Below are positions 8,333 to 17,793 of a stretch of 53,556 bases of DNA, in pieces. A program made the position numbers and the translations under genes. The DNA lies in the IMG/VR virus record IMGVR_UViG_3300004369_000021, positions 1-53,556 of that record; one strand, given 5' to 3'. The first letter of the stretch is position 1, and each line of letters starts with the position of its first letter. Under the pieces are notes generated by a model that was not told the origin of the DNA, searched no databases, and was given only the letters and a program-made list of their open reading frames with translations. The stretch is from a virus.

Positions 8333-8766
8333 AGTTTGTTGGGTTCGCACGAGAAGAAGAGGCTGAACAATGGGCACGCAAGAAGTTGGGTTTGGAGCAC
8401 GCGCCGGAGTTTTTCCGAGCGATGAGTGCTGTAGACGAGACGGGAGAATTCATGTGCGTTGTTGTGATGACGAACTTCAACTCGACGAACGTCGACATAA
8501 GCATCGCGATGGACGGTAAGAAAATGAGACCGAAAGCAACAATCGAGATGTTCAACGAGGTGTTCGGCTTTTTGTTCGACCGGCTGCACGTCAAGCGTTC
8601 GACAGGTTTGACGGACAGCGACAACAAGTCTGCGCAACGCATCATTGAACATTTTGGGTTCAAATTAGAAGGCGTCATGCGCAAGGCAGCAGCGCGTGGC
8701 CGCGACCTGATGGTCTACGGCTTCTTGGCTGAAGAGTATCACAATCACGCTTGGCGGAGAGGTTAA
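8329..8766 (+). CDS. GNAT-fold N-acetyltransferase-like protein
   Basis: The protein is 145 aa. The central beta strands (EFMCVVVMTNFNSTNVDISI) followed by a helix and the late stretch LTDSDNKSAQRIIEHFGFKLEG match the C-terminal half of GNAT acetyltransferases, in which N-x-x-S-x-R/K-(I/L)xEKxGF precedes the final strands. A clear acetyl-CoA loop (Q/RxxGxG/A) is not obvious. T7-like phages also carry GNAT-like sequences among virion genes (gp13 region), so it may be a structural or assembly protein and not an active enzyme. It lies just before the ejection proteins and is coupled to its neighbour by ATGA overlap. Confidence 0.65.
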   Translation: MKFVGFAREEEAEQWARKKLGLEHAPEFFRAMSAVDETGEFMCVVVMTNFNSTNVDISIAMDGKKMRPKATIEMFNEVFGFLFDRLHVKRSTGLTDSDNKSAQRIIEHFGFKLEGVMRKAAARGRDLMVYGFLAEEYHNHAWRRG

Positions 8767-8767
8767 C

Positions 8768-10687
8768 ATGCAAATCAAAGAAGCAATCATGGGGATGGCT
8801 AGCAACGACCCTTCGTTCGGCCAAGGCATCAACGCAATCGAAGCCCAACTCGGTGCAACACCGATTGTTCCTGAAGACCTCGACGAAGCAATCAAGCTGC
8901 TCGAATTCGTTTTGCAGAACCCCGACCGCTATGAAGAAGTCGTCGCGGCGGCGATCCGCGATGGTCTGATCGACGAAGGCATGGTGCCTCCGCAGTTCGA
9001 TCAAGCGTTCATTGTCTCTTTGCTTATCGCTCTCTACGGTCTGCAAGAGCGCACGTCCCAGAAGATGGCGCGTGGCGGCTTGACTTACGCGGGACGCCGT
9101 GCAATGACCGGCGGTCAAGGCGGCGACACCGAGTTGGTGCACGTCAACCGTCGCGAAGCCGAAATGCTGCGTCGGATGGGCGGTCAAGGAACCGTCAACC
9201 CCAACACCGGCCTGCGTGAATACAAGAGCGTGAAGAAGATCCTTGGTGCGGTGCTGCCAATCGCCGCTTCGATCTTCGTTCCTGGCTTGGGTGCTGCAAT
9301 CGGCGGCGCATTGGGTGCTTCTGGCGTTGGCGCATCCATCGTCGGCGGAGCAGTGATCGGCGGTGCTTCTTCGGCACTCACCGGAGGAAACGTTCTCAAA
9401 GGCGCACTCATGGGCGGTCTGGGCGGCGGTGTGGGCGACGTGGTTGGCAGCGCAGCGAACAGCGCACTCGGTCTGGGTCTCGGCGAAACCGGTCAGGCGA
9501 TCCTCGGCAGCGGCTTGGTGGGTGCTGGCGCTGGGGCCGTTACAGGGGAAGGCGTCCTCAAGGGTGCAGTGCAAGGTGTTGCCGGTGGCGCAATCGGCCA
9601 GCTGGCTGGCGGCGTGGCTGGTCCGACGGCATTCGAACAAGGTGTCAGTTCCGCTGGTCGGACATTCGGTCAGGCGCTCACGGCGGGTTACGACCCCAAG
9701 ACTGCGGCCACCGCTGGCGCTTTGAGCGGTCTGGCAACTGGGATCACCTACAAACCTTCAGACGCCGCTGTCAACAACCTGCGCACAGGCGAACAACCCG
9801 CTGCTGGCGAATCGACGACCGTGCGACTGCCGGACGGCACGACCACGACCAACGTTCCTGGAACCCAAGGCGTCAACGCTGCTGGTCAAACCGGATCCTA
9901 TCAACTGAATCCGCAGACTGGTGCGGTCGAATTCCAAGTCGCTCCTGGAACGTACCAATTCAACCCGCAGACCAACGCGGTTGAATGGAAAGCGGCTGAA
10001 CCGACGTTTTTTGAACGCATCACGGCTGGTGGTCCTCTGGCTGGCACCAACGCTCTTGGAGCGGGTGGTGAAGGTGGCGGTCTCTCGATGGGCACGCTCG
10101 GCAAGGTCGCGTTGGCCGGTGCTACACTCAGCGGCTTGGGTGCGGCTCCGCCCGAGGTTCAGCAAGCTGTTTCGACGCTTCCTCCCGAGCAGCAAGAATA
10201 TTTCAATCGTCCAAGTGTTGCTTGGGACTGGAATAAGTTGCAAAATGACGCTAACCTCAACAACATGAGTCTCAGCCAATACATGGCACGCAATTGGAAC
10301 AACATCACCTCTGGCCAGTACAACATGGCAACCACACCGACCGGAATGGCGCGTGGCGGCTATCACATGATGCCGGACGGCACGATGATGCGCAATTCAG
10401 AACACGCCATGGCCAACGGTGGAAGTCCCCTGAGCGCGGTTGCACGCTTTGCGCGTGGTGCCGGTTCCGGTCGCGACGACACGATCAATGCTCGGCTGTC
10501 CGATGGTGAATACGTGATGGACGCAGAAACAGTTGCAATGCTTGGAGACGGTTCCAGCGAGGACGGCGCACGCAAATTGGATGCGATGCGGTCTCAATTG
10601 CGCAAACACAAAGGCAAGACATTGGCCAAGGGAGAATTCAGCCCCAACGCTAAGTCTCCGTTGACTTACCTCAAAGGAGTCGCATAA
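8768..10687 (+). CDS. Internal virion / DNA-ejection protein with glycine zippers
   Basis: The protein is 639 aa. The helical N-terminus (about 1-95) is followed by MARGGLTYAGRR. Residues 155-330 contain long glycine-zipper membrane-compatible stretches (ILGAVLPIAASIFVPGLGAA and several GGxxGG runs). Such segments are typical of proteins that leave the virion and line a channel through the host envelope. The middle part has a duplicated unit, SYQLNPQTGAVEFQVAPG and TYQFNPQTNAVEW. The C-terminus has MARGGYHMMPDG, then the element GSGRDDTINARLSDGEYVMD, which recurs in aquatic phage virion proteins. SD AGAGG precedes the ATG. Its role as an ejection protein is inference. Confidence 0.65.
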   Translation: MQIKEAIMGMASNDPSFGQGINAIEAQLGATPIVPEDLDEAIKLLEFVLQNPDRYEEVVAAAIRDGLIDEGMVPPQFDQAFIVSLLIALYGLQERTSQKMARGGLTYAGRRAMTGGQGGDTELVHVNRREAEMLRRMGGQGTVNPNTGLREYKSVKKILGAVLPIAASIFVPGLGAAIGGALGASGVGASIVGGAVIGGASSALTGGNVLKGALMGGLGGGVGDVVGSAANSALGLGLGETGQAILGSGLVGAGAGAVTGEGVLKGAVQGVAGGAIGQLAGGVAGPTAFEQGVSSAGRTFGQALTAGYDPKTAATAGALSGLATGITYKPSDAAVNNLRTGEQPAAGESTTVRLPDGTTTTNVPGTQGVNAAGQTGSYQLNPQTGAVEFQVAPGTYQFNPQTNAVEWKAAEPTFFERITAGGPLAGTNALGAGGEGGGLSMGTLGKVALAGATLSGLGAAPPEVQQAVSTLPPEQQEYFNRPSVAWDWNKLQNDANLNNMSLSQYMARNWNNITSGQYNMATTPTGMARGGYHMMPDGTMMRNSEHAMANGGSPLSAVARFARGAGSGRDDTINARLSDGEYVMDAETVAMLGDGSSEDGARKLDAMRSQLRKHKGKTLAKGEFSPNAKSPLTYLKGVA

Positions 10688-12027
10688 TGGGCAGTATTTT
10701 CCAAGGCACGCCGCAAACGGCGACCTCTTACGCAACTTCTTCGTCCGAGACCCCAAAGTGGATGCAGGACGCCATCTACAATCAGGTGCAGTGGGCGCAA
10801 AACATCGCCAACACACCCTACCAGTCCTACGACATGCCGACTGTCGCGGAACTTTCTCCGCTGCAACAGCAGGCTTACGCTGACGTCGTTGCAAACCAAG
10901 GCTCTTGGAAAGAAGCAATGGGCAAGGCGCAAAGCGGGATGGAAGGTTTCAGTTCAAAAGGAACTGCAGACACTCTGAGGGTTGCGCAAGGCGACTATTT
11001 GCGCAAGGACTTGGTCGGGACAGGCTTAGACACCGGACAACAACTTTTCGGTCGAGCGGCAGGCATGGACACCGTTGGTGCTGGTCAACCTTACCTCACC
11101 CAAGCCGGTTCGACGACCGCGCAGGCACTTTCTGAGCGTGCGTTGGCGGCTGCATCGCCTTACCTGCAAGGTGCAGGCCAGACGTCCGCAAGTCAGGTCG
11201 GCCAATACATGTCGCCTTACCAACAAGGTGTGCTCGACGTCATCGCCAAACAAGGCGCACGCAACCTGACCGAGAACATCCTTCCTGGAGTTTCAGACTC
11301 CTTCATCAAAGCCGGTCAGTTCGGTTCCAGCCGCATGGGTGAGATGGGCGCACGCGCTCTGCGCGACACGCAGGAAGCGATCTTGAATCAACAGGCTCAG
11401 GCGGCGCAACAAGGTTACGGCCAAGCAATGCAGGCGGCTCAAACCGATCTCGCACGCCAAGCGCAGCTGGCCGGAACGGTCGGAAGCATCAGCGGTGCAG
11501 ATCTTTCCCGCATCATGCAAGGCGGTTCTCAATACGGCAACTTGGCGCAAACTGCTGGTCAGCTTACAAGTCAGCAAATGCAAAACCTCGCCAACCTCGG
11601 ACAGCTGCAAACGCAGTCTGGTCAGGCACAACAGCAGTTCGGTCTCACTTCGGCTCAACAAGCGCAGGCGGCAGAGGCGCAGGATTATCAGCGTCAGATG
11701 AACGCATTGCAACAGATGGCTGCTATGGCTCAACAGGAGCAAGGAATGCGTGCGGCAGACGTCGCCGCTTTGGAAACCGCTGGCGCTGCTCAACAGGCTC
11801 AACAGCAACGTCAGCTGAACGCCGCTCAAACGCAATTCCAAACCGAGCAGATGTATCCGAAGCAACAGCTGGACTTCTTGAGCACGCAGGTTCGCGGTTT
11901 GGCTCCGATCACGCCACAAATACGAAATGAATCTTCATCGACCATGGGTGCGACTTACTCGCCATCGCCGCTCTCACAGCTGGCAACAGGCTTGTACACG
12001 TACAAAGGTCTGCAGAACCTAGGTTAA
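10687..12027 (+). CDS. Internal virion protein, Gln/Ala-rich coiled-coil
   Basis: The protein is 446 aa. The N-terminal third begins MGSIFQGTPQTATSYATSSS and contains PKWMQDAIYNQVQWAQNIAN; the later half is an extremely Q- and A-rich helix (about 225-395, for example QQAQAAQQGYGQAMQAAQTD). This composition is common in podovirus core/ejection proteins with long coiled-coils. No catalytic residues are visible. The ATG overlaps the stop of the upstream gene (TAATG) and follows AAAGGAG. It is probably packed inside the capsid beside the proteins at 8768, 12037 and 14409. Exact function is unknown. Confidence 0.6.
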   Translation: MGSIFQGTPQTATSYATSSSETPKWMQDAIYNQVQWAQNIANTPYQSYDMPTVAELSPLQQQAYADVVANQGSWKEAMGKAQSGMEGFSSKGTADTLRVAQGDYLRKDLVGTGLDTGQQLFGRAAGMDTVGAGQPYLTQAGSTTAQALSERALAAASPYLQGAGQTSASQVGQYMSPYQQGVLDVIAKQGARNLTENILPGVSDSFIKAGQFGSSRMGEMGARALRDTQEAILNQQAQAAQQGYGQAMQAAQTDLARQAQLAGTVGSISGADLSRIMQGGSQYGNLAQTAGQLTSQQMQNLANLGQLQTQSGQAQQQFGLTSAQQAQAAEAQDYQRQMNALQQMAAMAQQEQGMRAADVAALETAGAAQQAQQQRQLNAAQTQFQTEQMYPKQQLDFLSTQVRGLAPITPQIRNESSSTMGATYSPSPLSQLATGLYTYKGLQNLG

Positions 12028-12036
12028 GGAGCGGTC

Positions 12037-14409
12037 ATGGGATACGAACTCAACAGATTGATGAAACAATACGGGGTGGCAACCCCAACCATGGCACCTG
12101 CACCGCAAATGCCTGGATCGCCTCCTGTGCAAAGTGCATACACGGGCGCAGAAGGTTCACCTGGAAACGCCGAAAAGTACGCCGCCGACAAAGCTGCGTT
12201 CGACGAAAGAGTCCGCAAGTACGGTCTGGCGCAAAAAGAGTACGACCAGTACCAAGGCGAATTTCAAAACCGCTTGGCCAACACCAACATGTACAACCAA
12301 GCGCAGTTCAGCACGACCGGTGCGAACGTTCCTGGAGCGATGAGTTACGTTCCGCAAGAAGACGGGAGCATGAAATTCGAGCGCGTTTCGAGGGAAACAG
12401 GCACGCAATACGGCACACCGCAGTACACAGACACTGTTCTTGCACCAAGCTACGGCGTCGCGCCGATCACTCTTGCAGGCAAACCCATTCAAGAAAACGC
12501 TGATTGGTACCTCGGTCAGCGCGGCATCGGTTACACCGACGCAGATTTGCGCGGCGGTTCTGAGAAGACCTTTGGACCGATCGACGATGCATCTTGGCGC
12601 AACCTTCTCAACACAGCTTATCCGCAATATTCTGGAACGATCGAGTCTGCTTATTCACCGCTCGGTCGCAGTGGTTACGGAACAAATGTTGGTCAGATCG
12701 ACGACGCAGGTTACAACTACTGGTTGAACCAACTCAGCACGGGTGCAGTTTCGCCGCAAGACTTGAATCAGGCAGTTTACAAAGCTGGTGTCAACTGGAA
12801 CCCCGAGCAAGGTGTCTCATACGACCTGAATGGCGTGCCGCAGAATTTCGATTGGACTTATTACGTCAACCAGAACCCAGACCTGCTCAAAGCAGGGATC
12901 GACACCCTCCCTGAAGCGCAAATGCACTACGCTGCTTACGGCATGAACGAAGGTCGTTCGCCGTACGAAGGTTGGACGCCGTACGAAGGTTGGACGCCAC
13001 CGCAACTTCCTGATGATCCTCCTGCGACTGTCTTGGATCCTGTCTTGGATCCTGTCTTGGATCCTGGTTTTCACGTCGATTTGTTTCAAGAATACGACTT
13101 GCAAGGTCGCATGGCAGAAGGCGGCGCTGTGAAAGGTTACCAAGCAGGCGGTCTCGAAGACAGTGGAATTGTAGATCCGGAAACTGGCGTGATCGTTTAT
13201 CCGGTTCCTGGATCCGGACCGATCACCTCAAGACCGCTTTACGACGATCCGGTTCTCGAAGGCGCGGCTCAAGCCATCGAACGTGCCGAGGTTGCGGCGG
13301 CTCCTGCTGCTGTTGCTCCTGCTGTTCCTGTCACTCCTGTGGTGGACGAGCGCACCGCCGCTTTGCAAGCGATGTTAGAGCGGTATGGCCCACAAGACGT
13401 TGACTACAGCGGCCAGATCAACACGGCACGCGAACGTCAGGCCAGCGAACAGCGAGCGTTCGAAGAGATGTTGCGCGCACAACTTGATTCTCCGGAAGAC
13501 GCCGCGTCTTCGAAGGCTGAGATGTACTTCCGCCTCGCTGCGGCTTTCGGTGCACCGACCAAGACCGGTCACTTCACGGAAAACTTGTCGCTGGCTGGCA
13601 AAGAGATGGCTGAAACCGCAAAAGGTCAGCGTGAGTCTCGCGCCAAGAAGTTGGGCGTACGCATGGAACTTCAGAAGATGCGCATGGACGCCGCTGGCGC
13701 GGAACTGGACACCTTGCGTGCGTTGGAACAAGAAAGTTCTCGCGACCGCCGTGTCATCGTGCAAGAAATGATTCGCGAATACATCGCTTCTGGCAAACCG
13801 CAATCCACCGCTGGCAAAACAGCCTTGGACATGGGCTTTAAACCAGGAACACCAGAGTTCAACGCGAAAGTTGAAGAGTTGACGGCTTTGGAAATCAACC
13901 GGCAAACCGCCTTGATCAACGCGCAGTTGGCTTCTACAGCCGCAACAACGACGCGTGCAAATCAGATGTCTCCGGCTGAGATCGCTCTCCGAACAACCAC
14001 CGAAAACAACCTCGCCAACCTCAATCAGGCGAAGCAAGACGTTCAAGAGGCTTACCGTCTGAACCCCAACAGCTACGCTGGTGGTTGGTTGAACCAAGGT
14101 CAACGTTGGCTCTACGAGGTTGCTGGTTCCGACGATCCGAAAATCGTCAACACACGCCGCATCGACAACCTGTTGGGCGCGCAGGCTTTGGGGTCGTTGC
14201 GTGCAACCTTCGGAGGCAACCCGACAGAAGGCGAACGCGCGATCTTGCTAGAATTGCAAGGCATCGGCTCCAAGTCGTTGGAAGAGCGTCGTCAAATCAT
14301 GCTGCGTCTCTATGAGGTGCTGGAAGACCGCACTGCGCGAGAAACCAAGCGTTTAGAAGACATTCTCAGCGGCGCATACCGCACCTACACACCGCTCGAA
14401 GGAGAATAA
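12037..14409 (+). CDS. Large internal virion protein with DUF4214-like and GG-motif regions
   Basis: The protein is 790 aa. Residues 215-250 (GQIDDAGYNYWLNQLSTGAV) resemble the DUF4214-type repeat. Residues 267-310 (FDWTYYVNQNPDLLKAGID and AQMHYAAYGMNEGRSPYEGW) match another short repeat found in secreted and virion proteins. Two short tandem repeats follow: PYEGWT twice and VLDP three times. Then comes the motif MAEGGAVKGYQAGG (nt 13111-13152), shared with other virion proteins here. The C-terminal 330 residues are helical with long charged coiled-coil (for example KELGVRMELQKMRMD-like stretch near nt 13650). It starts at an ATG after AAGGAG and stops in the next gene's start. It is probably an ejection or capsid core protein. 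Confidence 0.6.
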   Translation: MGYELNRLMKQYGVATPTMAPAPQMPGSPPVQSAYTGAEGSPGNAEKYAADKAAFDERVRKYGLAQKEYDQYQGEFQNRLANTNMYNQAQFSTTGANVPGAMSYVPQEDGSMKFERVSRETGTQYGTPQYTDTVLAPSYGVAPITLAGKPIQENADWYLGQRGIGYTDADLRGGSEKTFGPIDDASWRNLLNTAYPQYSGTIESAYSPLGRSGYGTNVGQIDDAGYNYWLNQLSTGAVSPQDLNQAVYKAGVNWNPEQGVSYDLNGVPQNFDWTYYVNQNPDLLKAGIDTLPEAQMHYAAYGMNEGRSPYEGWTPYEGWTPPQLPDDPPATVLDPVLDPVLDPGFHVDLFQEYDLQGRMAEGGAVKGYQAGGLEDSGIVDPETGVIVYPVPGSGPITSRPLYDDPVLEGAAQAIERAEVAAAPAAVAPAVPVTPVVDERTAALQAMLERYGPQDVDYSGQINTARERQASEQRAFEEMLRAQLDSPEDAASSKAEMYFRLAAAFGAPTKTGHFTENLSLAGKEMAETAKGQRESRAKKLGVRMELQKMRMDAAGAELDTLRALEQESSRDRRVIVQEMIREYIASGKPQSTAGKTALDMGFKPGTPEFNAKVEELTALEINRQTALINAQLASTAATTTRANQMSPAEIALRTTTENNLANLNQAKQDVQEAYRLNPNSYAGGWLNQGQRWLYEVAGSDDPKIVNTRRIDNLLGAQALGSLRATFGGNPTEGERAILLELQGIGSKSLEERRQIMLRLYEVLEDRTARETKRLEDILSGAYRTYTPLEGE
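12960..12995 (+). repeat. 18-base tandem repeat, two copies
   Basis: CCGTACGAAGGTTGGACG occurs twice in a row and encodes PYEGWT-PYEGWT inside the virion protein at 12037. It is in frame, so slippage would change the linker length without breaking the gene. Confidence 0.85.
13029..13064 (+). repeat. 12-base tandem repeat, three copies
   Basis: TGTCTTGGATCC occurs three times and encodes VLDP units in a proline-rich linker of the protein at 12037. The period is a multiple of three. Confidence 0.85.
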
Positions 14410-16448
14410 TGATGGGAGACGTGGCAAATTTCACCCGTGCCTTGCTCGGTCAAGGTCTTGGGATGGGTTGGGGCGACGAAGCCGAAGCGTGGCTTCGTTC
14501 GAAAGTCGGCGAAGAGACCTACGAACAGGAACTGGAAAAAATCAATCGTGGATACGGTGAATTCTCTCAACGCAACCCATTCTTAGCACCGCTCACTGAG
14601 TTCGCCGGTGGCGTGCTTCCGATGGCAGCTGCCTACGTTGCGACACCGTTCACTGGCGGTGCTGCAGCACCCGCCGCTGCTGCGACCACGGCAAGAACCG
14701 CTGGCGCATTGACGCGGTTGGCTCAAAACCCAGTGGTGCGCGGTGCGTTGGTCGGCGGAACAACGGGCGCAATCGCTGGCGCTGGCTCAGAGCAACCAGG
14801 AGAGCGTGACCAAGGCGCGGTCGTCGGCGGAACGGTAGGGACGATCTTGGGCGGTGGTGCACCGATCGTGATTCGAGGAACCGGCGCAGGTTACAACTGG
14901 TTGCGCGACCGTCTTGCGCCGAGCGAAGAGGTTATCACCCGTAACGCAACAACCCGCGTCAACCGTGCTCTTGAACAGGCTCAGGGAGGCCAAGGCATGA
15001 CGGCTCAAGAAGCCGCAGACATGGTCGCTGCTGACCGCGCTCGTGGCATCCCTTCGACGGTGGCCAACGCGGATCCTGCTCTGGTCAACTTGGCAGAGGT
15101 CGCCGCCCAACGCACAGGAACCGGCGCAACGCGGATTGACACCGTGTTGGGCGAAAACACCGCTGGCTCACGAGATCGCGTTTACCAGCGCGTGCGTTCA
15201 GAACTTGGTTCAGGCAACTACTACGACGACGAAATGCGCATGGTGGATGAATTGCGCGGTCGTGCCGGTACGATGTACGATGAAGCCTATGCGTTCGGCG
15301 GCGTTTCCGACCCGCGCATCCGCCGCATCCTTGAGTCTCCTCAGTTCCGCAGCTTCTACGATCGTGCACGCGAGATCGCCGACAACGAGCGTTTGGCGGC
15401 AGAACTTCGCGGCGAAGACACCAGCCGGTTTGACCTCAGCGACATTTACGTGGCTGACGCGGATGGCAACGTGGTCGTGCAAAGCATTCCGGACGTGCGC
15501 ACGCTGGATTACATCAAGCGCGGCATCGACGCAACGATCGAACGCGGCTTCGATGGCAAAGGTCTCAGCACCGCTGAAGCAAGTGCTCTGCGTGACCTCC
15601 GTCGCCAGTTTGTGAACGTGATTGACGAAGCAACTGTCGATCCGCAAACAGGCGTTTCCGCCTACGCGCAAGCAAGACGAAGCTATGCTGGAGACATGGA
15701 GGTTCTCGACGCACTGCGCACCGGTCGAAACGATTTCAACCGCCTTGACCACGAGGAGATCGCTCTGATGGTCAAGGAAATGAGTGACGCTGAAAAAGAC
15801 GCATTCCGCACGGGTGCGATCCGCAACGTCTACGACAAACTGATGACTCCTTCTGGAAACATCAACGCCGCTCAACGCATCATTGGTTCGCCTGAATATG
15901 CCGCCAAGCTGCGACCGCTTTTCGATTCACCGGCTCAGTTCGATCTTTTCCAGTCTGCGATGCAACGCGAGATGCAGCTGTTCCAGCAATCCAACCGCAT
16001 CCTTAGTGGTTCAGCAACCGCTCGCCGCACGCAGGGTCGCGATGCATTCGAACAAGGTTCGCCGGTCGGCGACGTTGTGGCCGACACGATCACCGGTTCT
16101 TTCGGCAACTCACTGACCAACCTTGTTGCGCGCATCGTACGCAGCGCGACGATGACCGACGACATGGCGGATGAAGTTTCTCGCCTGTTGATGTCGAGCG
16201 ATCCAACCGATGTTGCCGCCGCCGTCAAGTTGTTGGAAGATTATGGCCAAAGAGCAGCGGTCGGTGCGGCTCAACTGAACAGAGCAGAAACCGGCGTGAT
16301 TATGGGAACGGCAGTTGCTCTGCCTCCGCCTCCGCCGACGGAAGAAGCGCCGGACGTGACCCAAGACGTTCTCGGCTTGAACGCGGCGCGCACTCAAGAA
16401 GGTGGCCCAAGCATTCAAGACGACCTAGAAGCCATGCGGGGTCAGTGA
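14409..16448 (+). CDS. Internal virion / ejection protein sharing an N-terminal module with the M15 fusion
   Basis: The protein is 679 aa, starting at the ATG directly after GAAGGAG. Residues 8-95 (RALLGQGLGMGWGDEAEAWL, then FAGGVLPMAAAYVATPFTGG and APAAAATTAR) are closely related to residues 309-396 of the 952-aa protein at 36650. Glycine- and alanine-rich membrane-compatible segments follow to about residue 170. The rest is helical, with charged stretches and a proline-rich tail (LPPPPPTEEAPD) near the C-terminus. No catalytic residues are seen. It is the last gene before the terminator at 16487. It is likely ejected with DNA and inserted in the host envelope; this is inference from the glycine-zipper module and position. 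Confidence 0.6.
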   Translation: MMGDVANFTRALLGQGLGMGWGDEAEAWLRSKVGEETYEQELEKINRGYGEFSQRNPFLAPLTEFAGGVLPMAAAYVATPFTGGAAAPAAAATTARTAGALTRLAQNPVVRGALVGGTTGAIAGAGSEQPGERDQGAVVGGTVGTILGGGAPIVIRGTGAGYNWLRDRLAPSEEVITRNATTRVNRALEQAQGGQGMTAQEAADMVAADRARGIPSTVANADPALVNLAEVAAQRTGTGATRIDTVLGENTAGSRDRVYQRVRSELGSGNYYDDEMRMVDELRGRAGTMYDEAYAFGGVSDPRIRRILESPQFRSFYDRAREIADNERLAAELRGEDTSRFDLSDIYVADADGNVVVQSIPDVRTLDYIKRGIDATIERGFDGKGLSTAEASALRDLRRQFVNVIDEATVDPQTGVSAYAQARRSYAGDMEVLDALRTGRNDFNRLDHEEIALMVKEMSDAEKDAFRTGAIRNVYDKLMTPSGNINAAQRIIGSPEYAAKLRPLFDSPAQFDLFQSAMQREMQLFQQSNRILSGSATARRTQGRDAFEQGSPVGDVVADTITGSFGNSLTNLVARIVRSATMTDDMADEVSRLLMSSDPTDVAAAVKLLEDYGQRAAVGAAQLNRAETGVIMGTAVALPPPPPTEEAPDVTQDVLGLNAARTQEGGPSIQDDLEAMRGQ

Positions 16449-16486
16449 CCTCGTCTCCTTCGTCGTGAGTTCTCATCGACGTTCAA

Positions 16487-16517
16487 ACCCCGACCTGATT
16501 AGGGTCGGGGTTCTTTT
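16487..16517 (+). terminator. Intrinsic terminator between converging operons
   Basis: ACCCCGACC (16487-16495) pairs perfectly with GGTCGGGGT (16503-16511) around a 7-base loop, followed by TTCTTTT on the + strand. It closes the tail operon. On the - strand the same stem is followed by only three T residues, so it may act weakly in both directions. It ends just at the stop of the converging - strand gene. Confidence 0.9.
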
Positions 16518-16732
16518 CACATGTTGCAGGGAACGTCTTCACCTTTGTAAGGTGGCCATCCGGCTCGGTTTTCGGGTGGCACACCGCGTGCTGCGTCGTC
16601 TTCCCAAATTCTCACCATCTCGCAGTAAGCTTTTTCCTGCATGACAGCGTCTTCGTAGTCTGATTGTCCGGCTATGCCCATCAACACGAGGAGGAAGGCA
16701 AAGCCGACGAAGTACATGAAATTCGTCTTCAT
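16517..16732 (-). CDS. Small single-TM protein
   Basis: The protein is 71 aa, starting MKTNFMYFVGFAFLLVLMGI at 16732, where GGAGA is well placed; a longer frame upstream lies within the DUF932 gene and is not used. Residues 4-20 form one hydrophobic helix, likely a membrane anchor or signal. The C-terminal part (YEDAVMQEKAYCEMVRIWED, later ENRAGWPPYKGEDVPC) has two cysteines that could form a disulphide outside the membrane. Similar tiny proteins with YCEMV and a PGWPPY-like tail occur in other phages, with no known function. It follows the DUF932 gene with a 14-base gap and shares its promoter. Confidence 0.7.
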   Translation of the reverse strand: MKTNFMYFVGFAFLLVLMGIAGQSDYEDAVMQEKAYCEMVRIWEDDAARGVPPENRAGWPPYKGEDVPCNM

Positions 16733-16746
16733 CGGCTTTCTCCGGT

Positions 16747-17742
16747 TCAGGCTGCTTCGAGCAGACGGTTGGTGACGTTCACCTTGAACGAGGCGCGGTC
16801 GGTCAGGTGCGCACGCTCGAATGCACGGCTCTTGTCTCCTTTGCCACCGGCTTCGTGATCGAAGAACTGAGTCACGGCGTTCACCAGACCCCATGCGGTG
16901 CCTTTGGAGGAGCGGAAGTCGTTGCCGAGGCTCTCGCTGTCGTACAACTTCATGATACGGCGCAGAACGATGGACGAATCAACCATCTCGTCGCGGGTCA
17001 TGTCGTCGCCTTCTTTGTTCTTCCACTCAGCCTTCAGTTCGTCAGCGACGATGTCGATCGCAAAGTCGCGGTCAATGTTCAGGTTAGCCAGCTTGTCGAT
17101 GTTCTGCAGGAAGTTTTCCCATGCGCCTTCGACGATGCCCAACTGACCTTTGACGACGCTGGGATCGAACACCGCTGAGTGCGGCACGCGGATCTGAGCG
17201 TTTTGACCTTGAGCGCCGATCGACATGCGCAGAGTGTTGTTGCAAACAACGCGGACGCTGGTCAGGTGCACGGCGGTTGCCATCGAGCCGTCGCAAGAAG
17301 AGGCCATCAGGAGGTAGGGCTTGATCTCGTCCTGACCCATGATGCGAGCGGTGTCGCCACACTTGGCGAGTGCCCAGAACTTGCGACCGCCGAACAAGCA
17401 ACCGGCAGTTTCCATCTGGAACCCTTGGTCAGCGATCAGGTCGCGGAAGAATTCCAACGCCTCACCAGGATGAACGATTTTGTAGTTGTTGGAAACAACG
17501 CCGAGCGCACCGCTGTTGTCGGAGCGGTAGAGCACGCGACGGTCGGGGAAAATCACGTCTTGGTTCTGTGCGCCTTTGTAAACCAGCGCGGTGTCGTTGA
17601 CGTTCCAGTTCATGCCAGCTTCAACACGCCACGTGTCGAGGTCAGCGTCTTCAGTCAGGGCTTGGCCAAGTCCGTGCCAAGGAAGCGAACCAACGTAAGC
17701 CATGTTAGCGCGGTTGTTCGTCATGTCGAGTTCGTGTGCCAT
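16747..17742 (-). CDS. DUF932 family protein
   Basis: I use the ATG at 17742 (MAHELDMTNNRANMAYVG, 331 aa) because GGAG lies six bases upstream; the ATG at 17748 is too close to it. The sequence is typical of DUF932 (phage/plasmid-like, TIGR03299 type): GSLPWHGLGQALTEDADLDT near the start, RVLYRSDNSGALGVVSNNYK, VRVVCNNTLRMSIGAQG in the middle and DKSRAFERAHLTDRAS at the end. The family is common in phages and mobile elements, but its biochemical role is not established. It has its own promoter and operator at 17794-17822 and is separated from the replication operon, so its expression seems to be independently controlled. Confidence 0.85.
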   Translation of the reverse strand: MAHELDMTNNRANMAYVGSLPWHGLGQALTEDADLDTWRVEAGMNWNVNDTALVYKGAQNQDVIFPDRRVLYRSDNSGALGVVSNNYKIVHPGEALEFFRDLIADQGFQMETAGCLFGGRKFWALAKCGDTARIMGQDEIKPYLLMASSCDGSMATAVHLTSVRVVCNNTLRMSIGAQGQNAQIRVPHSAVFDPSVVKGQLGIVEGAWENFLQNIDKLANLNIDRDFAIDIVADELKAEWKNKEGDDMTRDEMVDSSIVLRRIMKLYDSESLGNDFRSSKGTAWGLVNAVTQFFDHEAGGKGDKSRAFERAHLTDRASFKVNVTNRLLEAA

Positions 17743-17773
17743 TTTCATTCTCCAGTTCTGAGTTGGGTTGAGT

Positions 17774-17787
17774 AGGTCAAGCGACCT
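17774..17787 (-). promoter_or_regulatory. Leader stem-loop upstream of the DUF932 gene
   Basis: On the - strand AGGTC-GCTT-GACCT forms a 5-bp hairpin starting a few bases after the expected transcription start. The genes at 18312 and 27718 have similar leader hairpins. Confidence 0.5.
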
Positions 17788-17793
17788 GAGTGT

